Assembly (NCBI GenBank): GCA_046541195.1
Contig: JBKHDT010000002.1
Location: 16,186-80,185 of the forward strand
Source of the DNA: JBKHDT01 sp046541195
GTDB taxonomy: Bacteria > Pseudomonadota > Gammaproteobacteria > Halothiobacillales > Halothiobacillaceae
DNA length: 64,000 nucleotides
Direction of reading: 5' to 3'
Position numbers and translations under genes: made by a program. This document shows, piece after piece, positions 43,318-51,783 of the stretch. Positions within the stretch are counted from its first letter, which is position 1. Every line of letters starts with the position of its first letter. The notes under the pieces were generated by a model. The model saw nothing but the letters and a program-made list of their open reading frames with translations, searched no databases and was not told the DNA's origin.

Positions 43318-44706
43318 TCAGGCCATGCTCCGGATGCGGGCAAAGGCATCGAGCGCCCGCTGGCGACTCTGGCGCAAATCCGTGATCGCCGCCGGGTAGT
43401 GTGGCGCCGCAATCTCGGGGTCGAACACGGCCGGAGCCTTCATCCCGGCGCGCTCGGGCACCCAGCGACGGATGTACTCGCCCTCCGGGTCAAACTTTTC
43501 CGCCTGGCGCACCGGGTTGAAGACCCGGAAATAGGGCGCCGCGTCTGCGCCGCTGCCGGCCACCCACTGCCAGCCGGCCACATTGCTGGCCAAGTCGGCA
43601 TCCACCAGCGTGTCGTGAAACCAGGCCGCGCCCAACCGCCAGTCGACCAGCAGGTTCTTGGTCAGGAACGAGGCCACGATCATCCGCGCCCGGTTGTGCA
43701 TCCAGCCGGTATGCCAGAGCTGACGCATCGCCGCGTCGACGATCGGGATGCCGGTCTCGCCTTGCTGCCAGGCCGCCAGATCCTCGGGCGCCTCGCGCCA
43801 CGGCAGATGCTCGAAGCGCCGGTCCAGCGGATGATCGACCGTCTCGGGAAAATGGAACAGCAGGTAATGGGCGAACTCGCGCCAGCCGAGCTCCCGCACG
43901 AAGGCCTCCGGGCCGCTGCGGCCTGCATCGTGACCGGCATCCAGCAACGCCCGCAGCACCTGGCGCGGCCCGATCTCTCCGAAATGCAGGTGCGCCGAAA
44001 GGCTCGACGTCGCCTCGCGGCCCATCTGGTCCCGGCCGCCGGCATAGTCGTCCACCCGTTCGAGAAACTGCATCAGCCGCGCCCATGCACCGGCCTCGCC
44101 CGGCGTCCACCGCGCGCGAAGCCCCTCGTCCCAGCGAATGGCCGGCTCCAGGCCAAGAGATTTGATGGACCCGTACTCGACCAGGTCAGGCACCGGCGGC
44201 AACGCCCCGGGCGCCGGCAAGACCTCGCGATCCAGCCCGGCAGCCCGGCAGGCCTTCCAGTAGGGCGTGAAGACCCGATAGGGCGCGCCACTCCTGTTCA
44301 TGATCTGCCAGGGCTCGTGCAGCAGCGAGCCATTGAAACTCTCGGCAGCCAGACCGGCCTGCCGGAGCGCCGACTTGATTTCCCGGTCCCGGCGGACGAG
44401 GGCCGGCTCGTAGAGCCGGTTCCAGTAAACCCCCTCGGCGCCGGTCGACCGGGCCAGTTCCAGCAGGGCCGCGCAGGTGGGGCCGCCTCGGATGACCAGC
44501 CGGCTGCCCAGCGCGCGAAGCGCACCGTCCAGCTCGCCCAGACTGTGGTGCAACCACCACCTTGAGGCCGCGCCCGGCGCCCCGGCGCCCTCCTCATCGG
44601 GCGCATGGACGTAGACCGGGATCACCGCCCCGGCCGCCAACGCCGCATTCAGCGCCGGATTGTCGGCAAGCCGCAGGTCGCGGCGAAACCACATCAAGAC
44701 ACGCAT
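43318..44706 (-). CDS. phrB: Deoxyribodipyrimidine photolyase
   Basis: Light-driven repair of cyclobutane pyrimidine dimers. Seen: 462 aa, class I CPD length; MRVLMWFRRDLRLADNPALNAAL antenna domain, FAD-binding C-terminal domain with LSAHLHFGEIGPRQV, GWREFAHYLLFHFPE, ETGIPIVDAAMRQLWHTGWM, NRARMIVASFLTKNLLVDW and FNPVRQAEKFDPEGEYIRRW. The frame is open to 44952 but the extension is unconserved. Photolyase suggests at least occasional light exposure. Confidence 0.96.
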   Translation of the reverse strand: MRVLMWFRRDLRLADNPALNAALAAGAVIPVYVHAPDEEGAGAPGAASRWWLHHSLGELDGALRALGSRLVIRGGPTCAALLELARSTGAEGVYWNRLYEPALVRRDREIKSALRQAGLAAESFNGSLLHEPWQIMNRSGAPYRVFTPYWKACRAAGLDREVLPAPGALPPVPDLVEYGSIKSLGLEPAIRWDEGLRARWTPGEAGAWARLMQFLERVDDYAGGRDQMGREATSSLSAHLHFGEIGPRQVLRALLDAGHDAGRSGPEAFVRELGWREFAHYLLFHFPETVDHPLDRRFEHLPWREAPEDLAAWQQGETGIPIVDAAMRQLWHTGWMHNRARMIVASFLTKNLLVDWRLGAAWFHDTLVDADLASNVAGWQWVAGSGADAAPYFRVFNPVRQAEKFDPEGEYIRRWVPERAGMKAPAVFDPEIAAPHYPAAITDLRQSRQRALDAFARIRSMA

Positions 44707-44864
44707 GGCGGGAAACTCCGGTTCGTCTGCTGCATGGATTCTGACGACGGCGCAAGGAATGTCGCCGCCCTCTTTGACGCGGTGGACGCGGGCGGTTAGA
44801 TTCGCCCGCACCACATCCGTGCCCCGAACCGGGCACGGTCCACGACAGGACGAGGAGCCGGCCA

Positions 44865-45530
44865 ATGGTCGAGATCGCGCCCGAGGGCGAATGGAATGCG
44901 ACGCTGCTGCTTCTGCACGGACTCGGTGCCAGTGGACAGGATCTGGCGGCACTGGTTCCGCCCCTGCGCCAGATCCTGCCGGCTGGACTGGCCAGCGGAC
45001 TGAAGGTGCTGTGTCCGGACGCGCCGGTGCAGCCGGTCACGATCAATGGCGGCATGCCCATGCGCTCGTGGTTCGACATCCGGGGACTCGATCGGGACGA
45101 CCCGGTCGACACCGCGGGGATCGACGCGGCCACCGCCCGGGCGCGCCAGTGGCTGAACGAACCGATCCGGCGGCATGGCAAAGAACGTTGTTTCGTGGGT
45201 GGTTTTTCCCAGGGCGGTGTCGTCGCCCTGCATGCGGCGCTGGGGCACGAGGAACCACTCGGCGGGGTTTTCGGTCTGTCCACCTGGCTGCCCGCCGCCG
45301 AACGCCTCCCGGCACCGGCACGTCACGCCACCCTGCCGGTCTTTCTCGCGCACGGCCTTCAGGACGACCTGGTTCGGCCGGCTGCCCTGAACGGCATGAT
45401 CGAATGGCTGCACGACCGGGGCTACACCTCGGTAGAATCGCAGTTGCACGACGGCGGCCATGCCATTCCGCCCGAGGTCGTGGCGGCGCTCGGGCAATGG
45501 CTCGGGTGCGTCGTCTCGTCGAACCCCTGA
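44865..45530 (+). CDS. Alpha/beta-hydrolase carboxylesterase
   Basis: 221-aa phospholipase/carboxylesterase family (PF02230-like). Seen: LLLLHGLGASGQDLAALVPPL with oxyanion-hole Gly, nucleophile Ser in VGGFSQGGVVAL, Asp in AHGLQDDLVRP and His in DGGHAIPPEVV, giving a complete triad. Small and without signal peptide, so cytosolic; substrate unknown. 42 nt before a lipoprotein gene. Confidence 0.93.
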   Translation: MVEIAPEGEWNATLLLLHGLGASGQDLAALVPPLRQILPAGLASGLKVLCPDAPVQPVTINGGMPMRSWFDIRGLDRDDPVDTAGIDAATARARQWLNEPIRRHGKERCFVGGFSQGGVVALHAALGHEEPLGGVFGLSTWLPAAERLPAPARHATLPVFLAHGLQDDLVRPAALNGMIEWLHDRGYTSVESQLHDGGHAIPPEVVAALGQWLGCVVSSNP

Positions 45531-45572
45531 GCCTGGGCGCCCGTTGCGCGCCCCAATGGAAGAACAACCACC

Positions 45573-46214
45573 ATGCGCCGACTTGTCCATGCCCTGCTGC
45601 CCGTCGCCCTGCTGTGCCTGCTGACCGCCTGCAGCGCCGAACCGCCCGACCATCCCTACCTGCCCTGGGAAATCGAGCGGACCGAGGAGGGCCACGTTTC
45701 GGTTTTCGGGATCACGCTGGGACAGACCAGCCTGGTCGAGATCAGGCGCCTGCTCGACAAGCGCGCCGAAATGGCGGTATTCGAGTCCCCGGAGGGCGAG
45801 CGTGCCCTGGAGGCCTATTTCGGCAAGCTGATGATCGGCCCGCTGGAGGCGCGGCTGGTGGCGGTGGCCGAAGTCGAACAGGCACGGATCGACGAGTGGC
45901 TGGCAAGCGCCACCCAGCCGGACCCCCAGCCCTCCGGGGCCTGGCGGTTCGAGTTGTCCTTCGACGCCATCGAGCAGGCCCAGCACCTGCCGGTACGCTC
46001 GATCAGCTACGTCCCGACCGCCCGCTATGACCGGGAACTGGTGGCACGACGCTTCGGCGAACCCGCCGAAAAGCGGACCGATGCCCGAAAGACCGAGTTC
46101 TGGCTTTATCCCGACCGGGGCACGCTGGTTTCCTTCGACCGGGACGGCAGAAACCTCTTCCAGTACATCGACCCGCGCCAGTTCGATCGGCTGCTCGCCA
46201 CGCTGGAGGACTGA
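45573..46214 (+). CDS. Unknown lipoprotein, 213 aa
   Basis: Seen: signal peptide MRRLVHALLPVALLCLLTAC with good lipobox LTAC (Cys20), then a soluble domain (PWEIERTEEGHVSVFGITLGQ start, KTEFWLYPDRGTLVSF, YIDPRQFDRLL end). The GITLGQTSLVEIRRLL segment looks like the start of a BamE/SmpA-type or related small beta domain but I cannot assign it. Likely co-transcribed with the esterase upstream; convergent with marC. Confidence 0.78.
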   Translation: MRRLVHALLPVALLCLLTACSAEPPDHPYLPWEIERTEEGHVSVFGITLGQTSLVEIRRLLDKRAEMAVFESPEGERALEAYFGKLMIGPLEARLVAVAEVEQARIDEWLASATQPDPQPSGAWRFELSFDAIEQAQHLPVRSISYVPTARYDRELVARRFGEPAEKRTDARKTEFWLYPDRGTLVSFDRDGRNLFQYIDPRQFDRLLATLED

Positions 46215-46221
46215 ACCGTGT

Positions 46222-46860
46222 TCAGCCGCCTGACGCAGCGGCGTGCAGGGCGATTGCGCCGAACACCCCCTCGAAGCCCATCTGCACGCCAATCACCGCC
46301 AGGATCAGCCCCATCAGGCGGGAGACAATCGTCATCCCGCCCGCTCCGACCCGCGCCACCAGACGCTCGCCGGCCATGAAGCAGACATAGGTGATGGCCG
46401 CCAGCAGCACGAACATGCCCAGCGTGATCGAAATCGCGCCCCAGCCGTGACCGGCCGAATAGTTCATGACCGTGGCAATCGTCCCCGGACCGGCCAGCAA
46501 GGGCACGGCCAGCGGAGACACGGCCACGTCCGAGTCGCTGGCGGGCGGCTCCTTCGGGCTGTGCATTCTCGAAGGCCGTCCGTGCAGCATCTCGTATCCG
46601 ACCAGGAACACCAGCACCCCGCCGGCCAGCTGCAGGGCGGGCATGGTAATGCCGAACAAGTGGAAGATCCCCTTGCCCAGCAGGCCGAACAAAGCCACGA
46701 TCCCCAGCGCGATCCCCAGGGAACGAAGCGCGATGCGCCGCCGCGCGGCATGGTCGGCATCCGATGTCAGGGAGACGAAGGCCGCCGTGTTGGTGACCGG
46801 ACTCATGATGGCGAACAGCGCCAGGAATACCGTGACCGCGTGATTGACCAGACTGTCCAT
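46222..46860 (-). CDS. MarC-family integral membrane protein
   Basis: 212 aa with six predicted helices (such as HAVTVFLALFAIMSPVTNTA, LGIALGIVALFGLLG, LQLAGGVLVFLVGYEML, ITLGMFVLLAAITYVCFMAG, LMGLILAVIGVQMGFEGV). The SPVTNTAAFVSLT and PLLAGPGTIATVM motifs are typical of the UPF0056/MarC family, whose function is unknown; it is not a multidrug pump as once thought (known). Start MDSLVNHA has GGAG 6 nt upstream. Confidence 0.9.
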   Translation of the reverse strand: MDSLVNHAVTVFLALFAIMSPVTNTAAFVSLTSDADHAARRRIALRSLGIALGIVALFGLLGKGIFHLFGITMPALQLAGGVLVFLVGYEMLHGRPSRMHSPKEPPASDSDVAVSPLAVPLLAGPGTIATVMNYSAGHGWGAISITLGMFVLLAAITYVCFMAGERLVARVGAGGMTIVSRLMGLILAVIGVQMGFEGVFGAIALHAAASGG

Positions 46861-47365
46861 TGAATGCTCCATCCGGGCCGCGTGCCACCCGCCTGTAACC
46901 GTATCCCCCGCACGGGGCCTGCATTGTCCTGCCACCTGTGGCCCGCCCTGCCCGGAGAGGCTGGAGCGCTTTCATCGCGCCGATGCCCGCAAGTGCGGCG
47001 CGCCCGGGGGCAACCCCAGGGATGTGCGGCACGCCGCCTCTCGCTTCGTGCCGGGCCGTGCCGCAACGCCCCCGTATCCTGCACGCGAAGGTCTGCCCTG
47101 GTGTCGACCGTCCCGCACGACAGGCGAGTGTAGCAGGCCGCGGGCGCCTCGCATGGGTGCAGCCGTGCACAAAATCGGGGCACGAACCAAGTGCCGGACC
47201 CGGCAGGCCGACGCCCGACAGCCGGCGACATCGGCACCAGCAAGGGGCAGCGACGCCCGTGCGCGGTCATGGCATGCAAACTGCTTCGGAGTTCCAGCAG
47301 CACGCAGGGGCATGGCGCAAGCCATCGCTACCGATCCGGTCGCACCGGGTACAACTTGTATCGAA
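46861..47365. other. 505-nt upstream region of the guanidine operon
   Basis: No gene. A copy of the interspersed motif CATGGCGCAAGCCATC lies at 47311-47326, about 55 nt before the riboswitch. No sigma-70 or -24/-12 promoter stands out. Frames open across here also read through the riboswitch and are not credible. Confidence 0.5.
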
Positions 47366-47462
47366 ATGGGCAACTAGGGTTCCGGCCCCTTCAGGGGTGA
47401 CTGGTCCGAGAGTTGCCGACCTCTCCAGAGAGGTTACACGGCGGGACAAAAGCCCGGGAGAT
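47366..47462 (+). promoter_or_regulatory. Guanidine-I (ykkC) riboswitch
   Basis: Seen: conserved words of the class, in order: CTAGGGTTCCG (47374-47384), GACTGGTCCGAGAG (47399-47412), ACACGGCGGGACAAAAGCCC (47436-47455) and GGGAGA (47456-47461). P1 forms by GGCAACT (47369-47375) with AGTTGCC (47411-47417), and a hairpin CCTCTC-CA-GAGAGG lies at 47420-47433. It ends 53 nt before the transporter gene. The class senses free guanidine and turns expression on (known). No terminator hairpin was evident, so the platform may act on translation (inference). Confidence 0.95.
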
Positions 47463-47514
47463 CGTCATCGATGCTCCTGTGTTCCGTCCGAATCACAATC
47501 TGGAGAAACCGGCC

Positions 47515-48606
47515 ATGTCCCTCGTTCCTCGCTCGCTTCATGCATCAGTCGCCGCCGCCGCGCTCGCCCTGGCCGCGGTGTCCGCACCTGTCATCGAAAA
47601 CCGCGCCATTGCCGCCGAGAAGGACCGCTTCGAAATCGCCTGGAGCATCTACGTCGGCTGGATGCCCTGGGGCTACGGCGAGGCCGCCGGCATCGTCGAC
47701 AAGTGGGCGGACAAGTACGACATCGAGATCGACGTCGTGCAGATCAACGACTACGTCGAGTCGATCAACCTCTACACGGCCGGCCGCTACGACGGGGTCA
47801 CGGTGACCAACATGGACACCCTGACCATCCCCGCGGCCAGCGGCGTTGACTCCACCGCCCTGATCGTCGGGGACTTCTCCAACGGCAATGACGGCGTGGT
47901 GCTCAAGAATGCCGACAGCCTGGAGGCCATCCGCGGTCTGCCGGTTCATCTGGTCGAACTGTCCGTCTCCCACTACCTGCTGGCGCGGGCACTGGACTCG
48001 GCGGGCATGAGCGAGCGTGACATCCAGGTGGTCAACACCTCCGACGCGGACATCGTGGCCGCCTTCTCCTCGCCCGACGTCGAGGCCGTGGTGACCTGGA
48101 ACCCCCAGCTCGGCGCCCTGCGCGCCCGGGACGACGCCAGCGTGGTATTCGACTCGGCCCAGATCCCGGGCGAGATCATGGACCTGCTGGTCGTGAACAC
48201 CGAAACGCTGGAGGCCAATCCCGACTTCGGCAAGGCGCTGGTCGGTGCCTGGTACGAGATCATGGACACCATGCGCGGCGATGACGCGGAAGCCATCGAA
48301 GCCAGGAGCCAGATGGCCGAGGCGGCAGGGACGGACCTGGCCGGCTACGAGGCGCAGCTCGATTCGACACGCATGTTCTACACGCCGGCCACGGCCGTGT
48401 CCTTCGTGGAGTCCAACGGTCCGGAAACCACCATGGAGAAGGTGCGCGACTTCGCTTTCGAGCATGGCCTGCTGGGCGAGCGCGCCGACAGTCCCGAATT
48501 CATTGGCATCGAGTTTGCCGACGGCTCGGTGCTCGGCAGCCCGGACAACGTCCAGTTTCGCTTCAACGGCGAGTTCATGCGCATGGCCCGTGACGGCGAG
48601 CTCTGA
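47515..48606 (+). CDS. ABC transporter substrate-binding protein, probable guanidine import
   Basis: 363-aa periplasmic binding protein of the TauA/SsuA/NMT1-like fold. Seen: Sec signal peptide (about 1-35, ending NRAIAA), mature domain from EKDRFEIAWSIYVGWMPWGY, VVTWNPQLGALRA central block. GGAG lies 9 nt before the ATG. First gene after the guanidine-I riboswitch and followed by permease, ATPase, CgdA/B and carboxylase; homologues in this context are annotated as urea- or guanidine-related ABC proteins. Guanidine as ligand is inferred from the riboswitch. Confidence 0.88.
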   Translation: MSLVPRSLHASVAAAALALAAVSAPVIENRAIAAEKDRFEIAWSIYVGWMPWGYGEAAGIVDKWADKYDIEIDVVQINDYVESINLYTAGRYDGVTVTNMDTLTIPAASGVDSTALIVGDFSNGNDGVVLKNADSLEAIRGLPVHLVELSVSHYLLARALDSAGMSERDIQVVNTSDADIVAAFSSPDVEAVVTWNPQLGALRARDDASVVFDSAQIPGEIMDLLVVNTETLEANPDFGKALVGAWYEIMDTMRGDDAEAIEARSQMAEAAGTDLAGYEAQLDSTRMFYTPATAVSFVESNGPETTMEKVRDFAFEHGLLGERADSPEFIGIEFADGSVLGSPDNVQFRFNGEFMRMARDGEL

Positions 48607-48661
48607 GCGCGCCTGCGGCTGAAAGGCCCCGATCTTGCGAACCCCGGAGGCGAGCCGACCG

Positions 48662-49483
48662 ATGAAGCGACTGATCAACCAGGTTCCGGGACGCCCCGGG
48701 CAACTCGCGCTGGTCCTGCTGCCCTTCGCCCTGGTGCTGCTAGTCTACCTGTCGGCCTCCTCGGCCCGCCTGGCGGAGAACCCGAACGACCCGCTGCTGC
48801 CGTCGTTCAGCGCGATGGCCGAAGCCTTCCACGCGGCGGCCGCCGAACCCACGCGCCGCACCGGCGAGCTGATCCTGTGGACCGACACGGCGGCGAGCCT
48901 GCAGCGCATCGCGCTTGGGGTGGGCATTGCCATGACCATCGCGCTGGCCGTCGGCATCCTGGTCGGGCTGATTCCGTTCGCGAACCGCGGCCTGTCAACC
49001 TTCGTGGCCGTGCTCTCCATGATCCCGCCTCTGGCGATCCTGCCGATCCTGTTCATCGCCCTGGGCGTGGGCGAAGTCGCCAAGGTCGCGCTGATCGCCA
49101 TCGGGATCACGCCCTTCCTGATCCGGGACATTCAGCAACGGGTCGAGGAAATGCCGCGCGAGATCCTCGTCAAGGCGCAGACGCTCGGGGCCGGCACCTG
49201 GCAGATCATCCTTCGGGTGGTCCTGCCGCAGGCGCTGCCGAGGTTGCTCGACGCCACCCGGCTTGCCCTCGGCACGGCCTGGCTGTTCCTGATCGCGGCC
49301 GAGGCCATTGCCGCCACCGAGGGCCTGGGCTACCGGATCTTTCTGGTGCGCCGCTACCTGGAGATGGAACTGATCCTGCCCTATGTGGCCTGGATCACGC
49401 TGCTGGCCTTTCTGACCGACCTGCTCTTCCGGCTGGTCCTGCGGGTCGGCTTTACCTGGTACCGGGACAGGAGTTCACGATGA
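48662..49483 (+). CDS. ABC transporter permease, probable guanidine import
   Basis: 273-aa inner-membrane permease (BPD type). Seen: about six hydrophobic helices, beginning with LALVLLPFALVLLVYLSAS, and the EAA-loop region EILVKAQTLGAGTWQIILRVVLP that docks the ATPase. Start MKRLINQ follows GGAGG; an earlier TTG start (48635) is less likely. It overlaps the ATPase gene by 4 nt (ATGA). Confidence 0.92.
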   Translation: MKRLINQVPGRPGQLALVLLPFALVLLVYLSASSARLAENPNDPLLPSFSAMAEAFHAAAAEPTRRTGELILWTDTAASLQRIALGVGIAMTIALAVGILVGLIPFANRGLSTFVAVLSMIPPLAILPILFIALGVGEVAKVALIAIGITPFLIRDIQQRVEEMPREILVKAQTLGAGTWQIILRVVLPQALPRLLDATRLALGTAWLFLIAAEAIAATEGLGYRIFLVRRYLEMELILPYVAWITLLAFLTDLLFRLVLRVGFTWYRDRSSR

Positions 49484-50283
49484 GTCAGGTGATGATCCGG
49501 TCCCTGTGGAAGGAATACGGCCGGGATGTCGTGCTGGAAAACGTCAACGTCCAGGTCGACTCCGGCGAGTTCGTGACCATCGTGGGCGCCTCCGGCTGCG
49601 GAAAGAGCACCTTCCTGAGAATCCTGCTCGGCCAGGAGCGCCCCAGCCGGGGCCATGTCGGGATTGACGGCAGACCCATGCCGGACGAACCCGGGCCGGA
49701 CCGGGGGGTGGTCTTCCAGAAGTACTCGGTGTTCCCGCACCTCGACGCGCTGGGCAACACCCTGATTGCCGAGGAGCTGGAGGCCGCTCCGCTGACCGGG
49801 CGGCTTTTCGGCGCCGCTCGCAGGGCCGCCCGGGAACGGGCCATGGCCATGCTCGAATCGGTCGGCCTGGCCCAGGCGGCCCGCAAGTACCCGGCCCAGC
49901 TTTCCGGCGGCATGCAGCAGCGGCTGGCGCTTGCCCAGGCGCTCATGAAGCGCCCCAAGATCCTGCTGCTCGACGAACCGTTCGGCGCCCTGGACCCGGG
50001 CATCCGCCGGGACATGCACCAGCTGGTTCGGTCGCTCTGGCGGGAGCACGAACTGACCGTGTTCATGGTCACGCACGACCTGCCCGAGGCGTTCGAGCTG
50101 GGCAGCCGGCTGCTGGTATTCGACAAGGTCCGGCACGATCCGCAGGCACCCGGCGCCTACGGAGCCCGCATCACCTACGACCTGGCACTGAACCGGAATA
50201 GTCCGGCCGAACCGATGCGTCGGGCCGTGGCCCGGACAGTCGGAGACAACGACCGCACAACCGACCCGAGGGAGGAAACATGA
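49480..50283 (+). CDS. ABC transporter ATPase, probable guanidine import
   Basis: 267-aa ATP-binding subunit. Seen: Walker A GASGCGKST, Q-loop VVFQKYSVFPHL, signature LSGGMQQRLALAQAL, Walker B ILLLDEPFGALD and switch VTHDLPEAF: complete. SsuB/TauB-type. It overlaps the permease before it and cgdA after it by 4 nt each, so the operon is tightly coupled. Confidence 0.93.
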   Translation: MSQVMIRSLWKEYGRDVVLENVNVQVDSGEFVTIVGASGCGKSTFLRILLGQERPSRGHVGIDGRPMPDEPGPDRGVVFQKYSVFPHLDALGNTLIAEELEAAPLTGRLFGAARRAARERAMAMLESVGLAQAARKYPAQLSGGMQQRLALAQALMKRPKILLLDEPFGALDPGIRRDMHQLVRSLWREHELTVFMVTHDLPEAFELGSRLLVFDKVRHDPQAPGAYGARITYDLALNRNSPAEPMRRAVARTVGDNDRTTDPREET

Positions 50284-51029
50284 ACGACATACCGGATCCT
50301 GCGAGAGAGATCGTCTGTCAGGGCAGCCTGCCGGGCGCCCGCTACTGGTCCATGGTGCTGCGACGCGGCTTCTCGCTCAGGCTCGTGGACATCGAGGGGC
50401 GGGCCAATGTCTCGGCGCTGCTGTACAACCCGGCCAACCCGCTGGAGCGCTACAACGCACCCGACACGCTCAAGGGACAACACACCTCCAGACTGACACG
50501 CGGCCACATGCTGTACTCGGACATGGGCCGGGTCATGCTGTCGATCACCGAAGACACCCTCGGCTGGCACGACACCATCGGCGGCATCACGGATGCCACC
50601 ATGATCCGGGAAAAACATGGCCAGAAGGATTACCAGAGCGCGGGCAACGATTTTTACCGGGACGGCCGGGAACTGTTCCTGATCGAGCTGCAGAAATGGA
50701 ACCTCGGCCCCCGGGACCTGGTGCCCAACCTGAACTTCTTCAGCAAGGTTTTTGCGGATGAAACCGGCAGGCTGCACTTCGACGCCAGCCACCGTCGTCC
50801 CGGAGCGCAGATCGACCTGCGTGCGGAAATGGACACCCTGGTGGTGCTCAACACCGCGCCGCACCCGCTGGACCCCGACCCGCAATACCGCCCCGGTCCG
50901 GTCGACTGGGCGATCTACCGGACGCCCCCCGTCGAGCCGGCATTCGATTACTGCGTGAACTTCCGGCCGGAAAATGCCCGGGCCTGGGCGAACACGGCCA
51001 TCCACAATGCACAGGAGGCCATCCGATGA
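50280..51029 (+). CDS. cgdA: Carboxyguanidine deiminase subunit CgdA (UAAP1)
   Basis: 249 aa of the urea-amidolyase-associated family (DUF1989). Known: CgdA and CgdB together deiminate carboxyguanidine to allophanate in guanidine assimilation. Seen: SLRLVDIEGRANVSALLYN, LTRGHMLYSDMGRVMLSI, TLGWHDTIGG, DLVPNLNFFSKVF, LRAEMDTLVVLNTAPHPLDP: all family blocks. In the TLGWHDTIGG block it lacks the Cys that CgdB has (TCGRHDTLGGAC), so the two paralogues differ at a likely active or metal site (inference). It overlaps its neighbours by 4 nt on both sides. Confidence 0.9.
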   Translation: MNDIPDPAREIVCQGSLPGARYWSMVLRRGFSLRLVDIEGRANVSALLYNPANPLERYNAPDTLKGQHTSRLTRGHMLYSDMGRVMLSITEDTLGWHDTIGGITDATMIREKHGQKDYQSAGNDFYRDGRELFLIELQKWNLGPRDLVPNLNFFSKVFADETGRLHFDASHRRPGAQIDLRAEMDTLVVLNTAPHPLDPDPQYRPGPVDWAIYRTPPVEPAFDYCVNFRPENARAWANTAIHNAQEAIR

Positions 51030-51676
51030 CTACCGAAACGCCGGTTGCCAGCGACCTGAAGCCCGAGAATGCCCTGTATCGCGAAGTGGTGCCCGCCGGC
51101 GCACCGTGGATCCATGAACTGCGCAAGGGCCAGACCCTGCGGATACTGGATCTCGAGGGCAACCAGGCCGCCGACACGATCTTCTACAGCCTGGACCGGC
51201 CCACCGAGGAGCATTACAGCGCGATCGACACCATCCGCCGACAGGGGAACGCCTACCTGACCACCGGCTCGCAACTGATCTCGAACCTCGGCAACGTGAT
51301 GCTCACCATCACCGCCGACACCTGCGGCCGCCACGACACGCTCGGCGGCGCCTGCTCGGCGGAGTCCAACCAGGTACGTTACGCGCTGGACAAGAAGCCG
51401 ATGCACAACTGCCGAGACAGTTTCCTGACCGCGATCGGACGCACGCACTATGGCCTGACCAAGCGGGACATCGTGCCGAACATCAACTTCTTCATGAATG
51501 TCCCCCTGACGCCCGAGGGCGGCCTGACCTTCGAGGATGGCATTTCCGCACCCGGCAAGTACGTCGAGATGCGTGCCGAGATGGACGTGATCGTGCTGGT
51601 ATCCAACTGCCCCCAGCTGAACAACCCCTGCAATGCCTACAATCCCACCCCGGTTGAAATGCTGATCTGGGACTGA
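51026..51676 (+). CDS. cgdB: Carboxyguanidine deiminase subunit CgdB (UAAP2)
   Basis: 216 aa, paralogue of CgdA. Seen: LRILDLEGNQAADTIFYSL, TCGRHDTLGGACSAESNQVRY with two cysteines and a histidine, HNCRDSF, KRDIVPNINFFMNVPL, MRAEMDVIVLVSNCPQLNNP and a final NPTPVEMLIW. The cysteine-rich block suggests that this subunit carries the metal or catalytic site (inference). 107 nt upstream of the carboxylase. Confidence 0.9.
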   Translation: MTTETPVASDLKPENALYREVVPAGAPWIHELRKGQTLRILDLEGNQAADTIFYSLDRPTEEHYSAIDTIRRQGNAYLTTGSQLISNLGNVMLTITADTCGRHDTLGGACSAESNQVRYALDKKPMHNCRDSFLTAIGRTHYGLTKRDIVPNINFFMNVPLTPEGGLTFEDGISAPGKYVEMRAEMDVIVLVSNCPQLNNPCNAYNPTPVEMLIWD

Positions 51677-51783
51677 AAACCGGCGACCGGGACCGACGAC
51701 CCAGACCGGCCGGGGACGACCCCGGCACAGGCCCAATCCTTGCGGGACGACCCGCCCCTTCCGCAAACGAGGCTCGACGGCCC

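Noticed and set aside
47300..47340. Sigma-54 promoter before the guanidine riboswitch
   Set aside because: TGGCGCAAGCC there lacks the -12 GC at correct spacing and is better explained as a copy of the interspersed repeat.
46938..47849. 303-codon plus-strand frame upstream of the transporter gene
   Set aside because: It runs through the guanidine-I riboswitch and into the binding-protein gene in the wrong frame.
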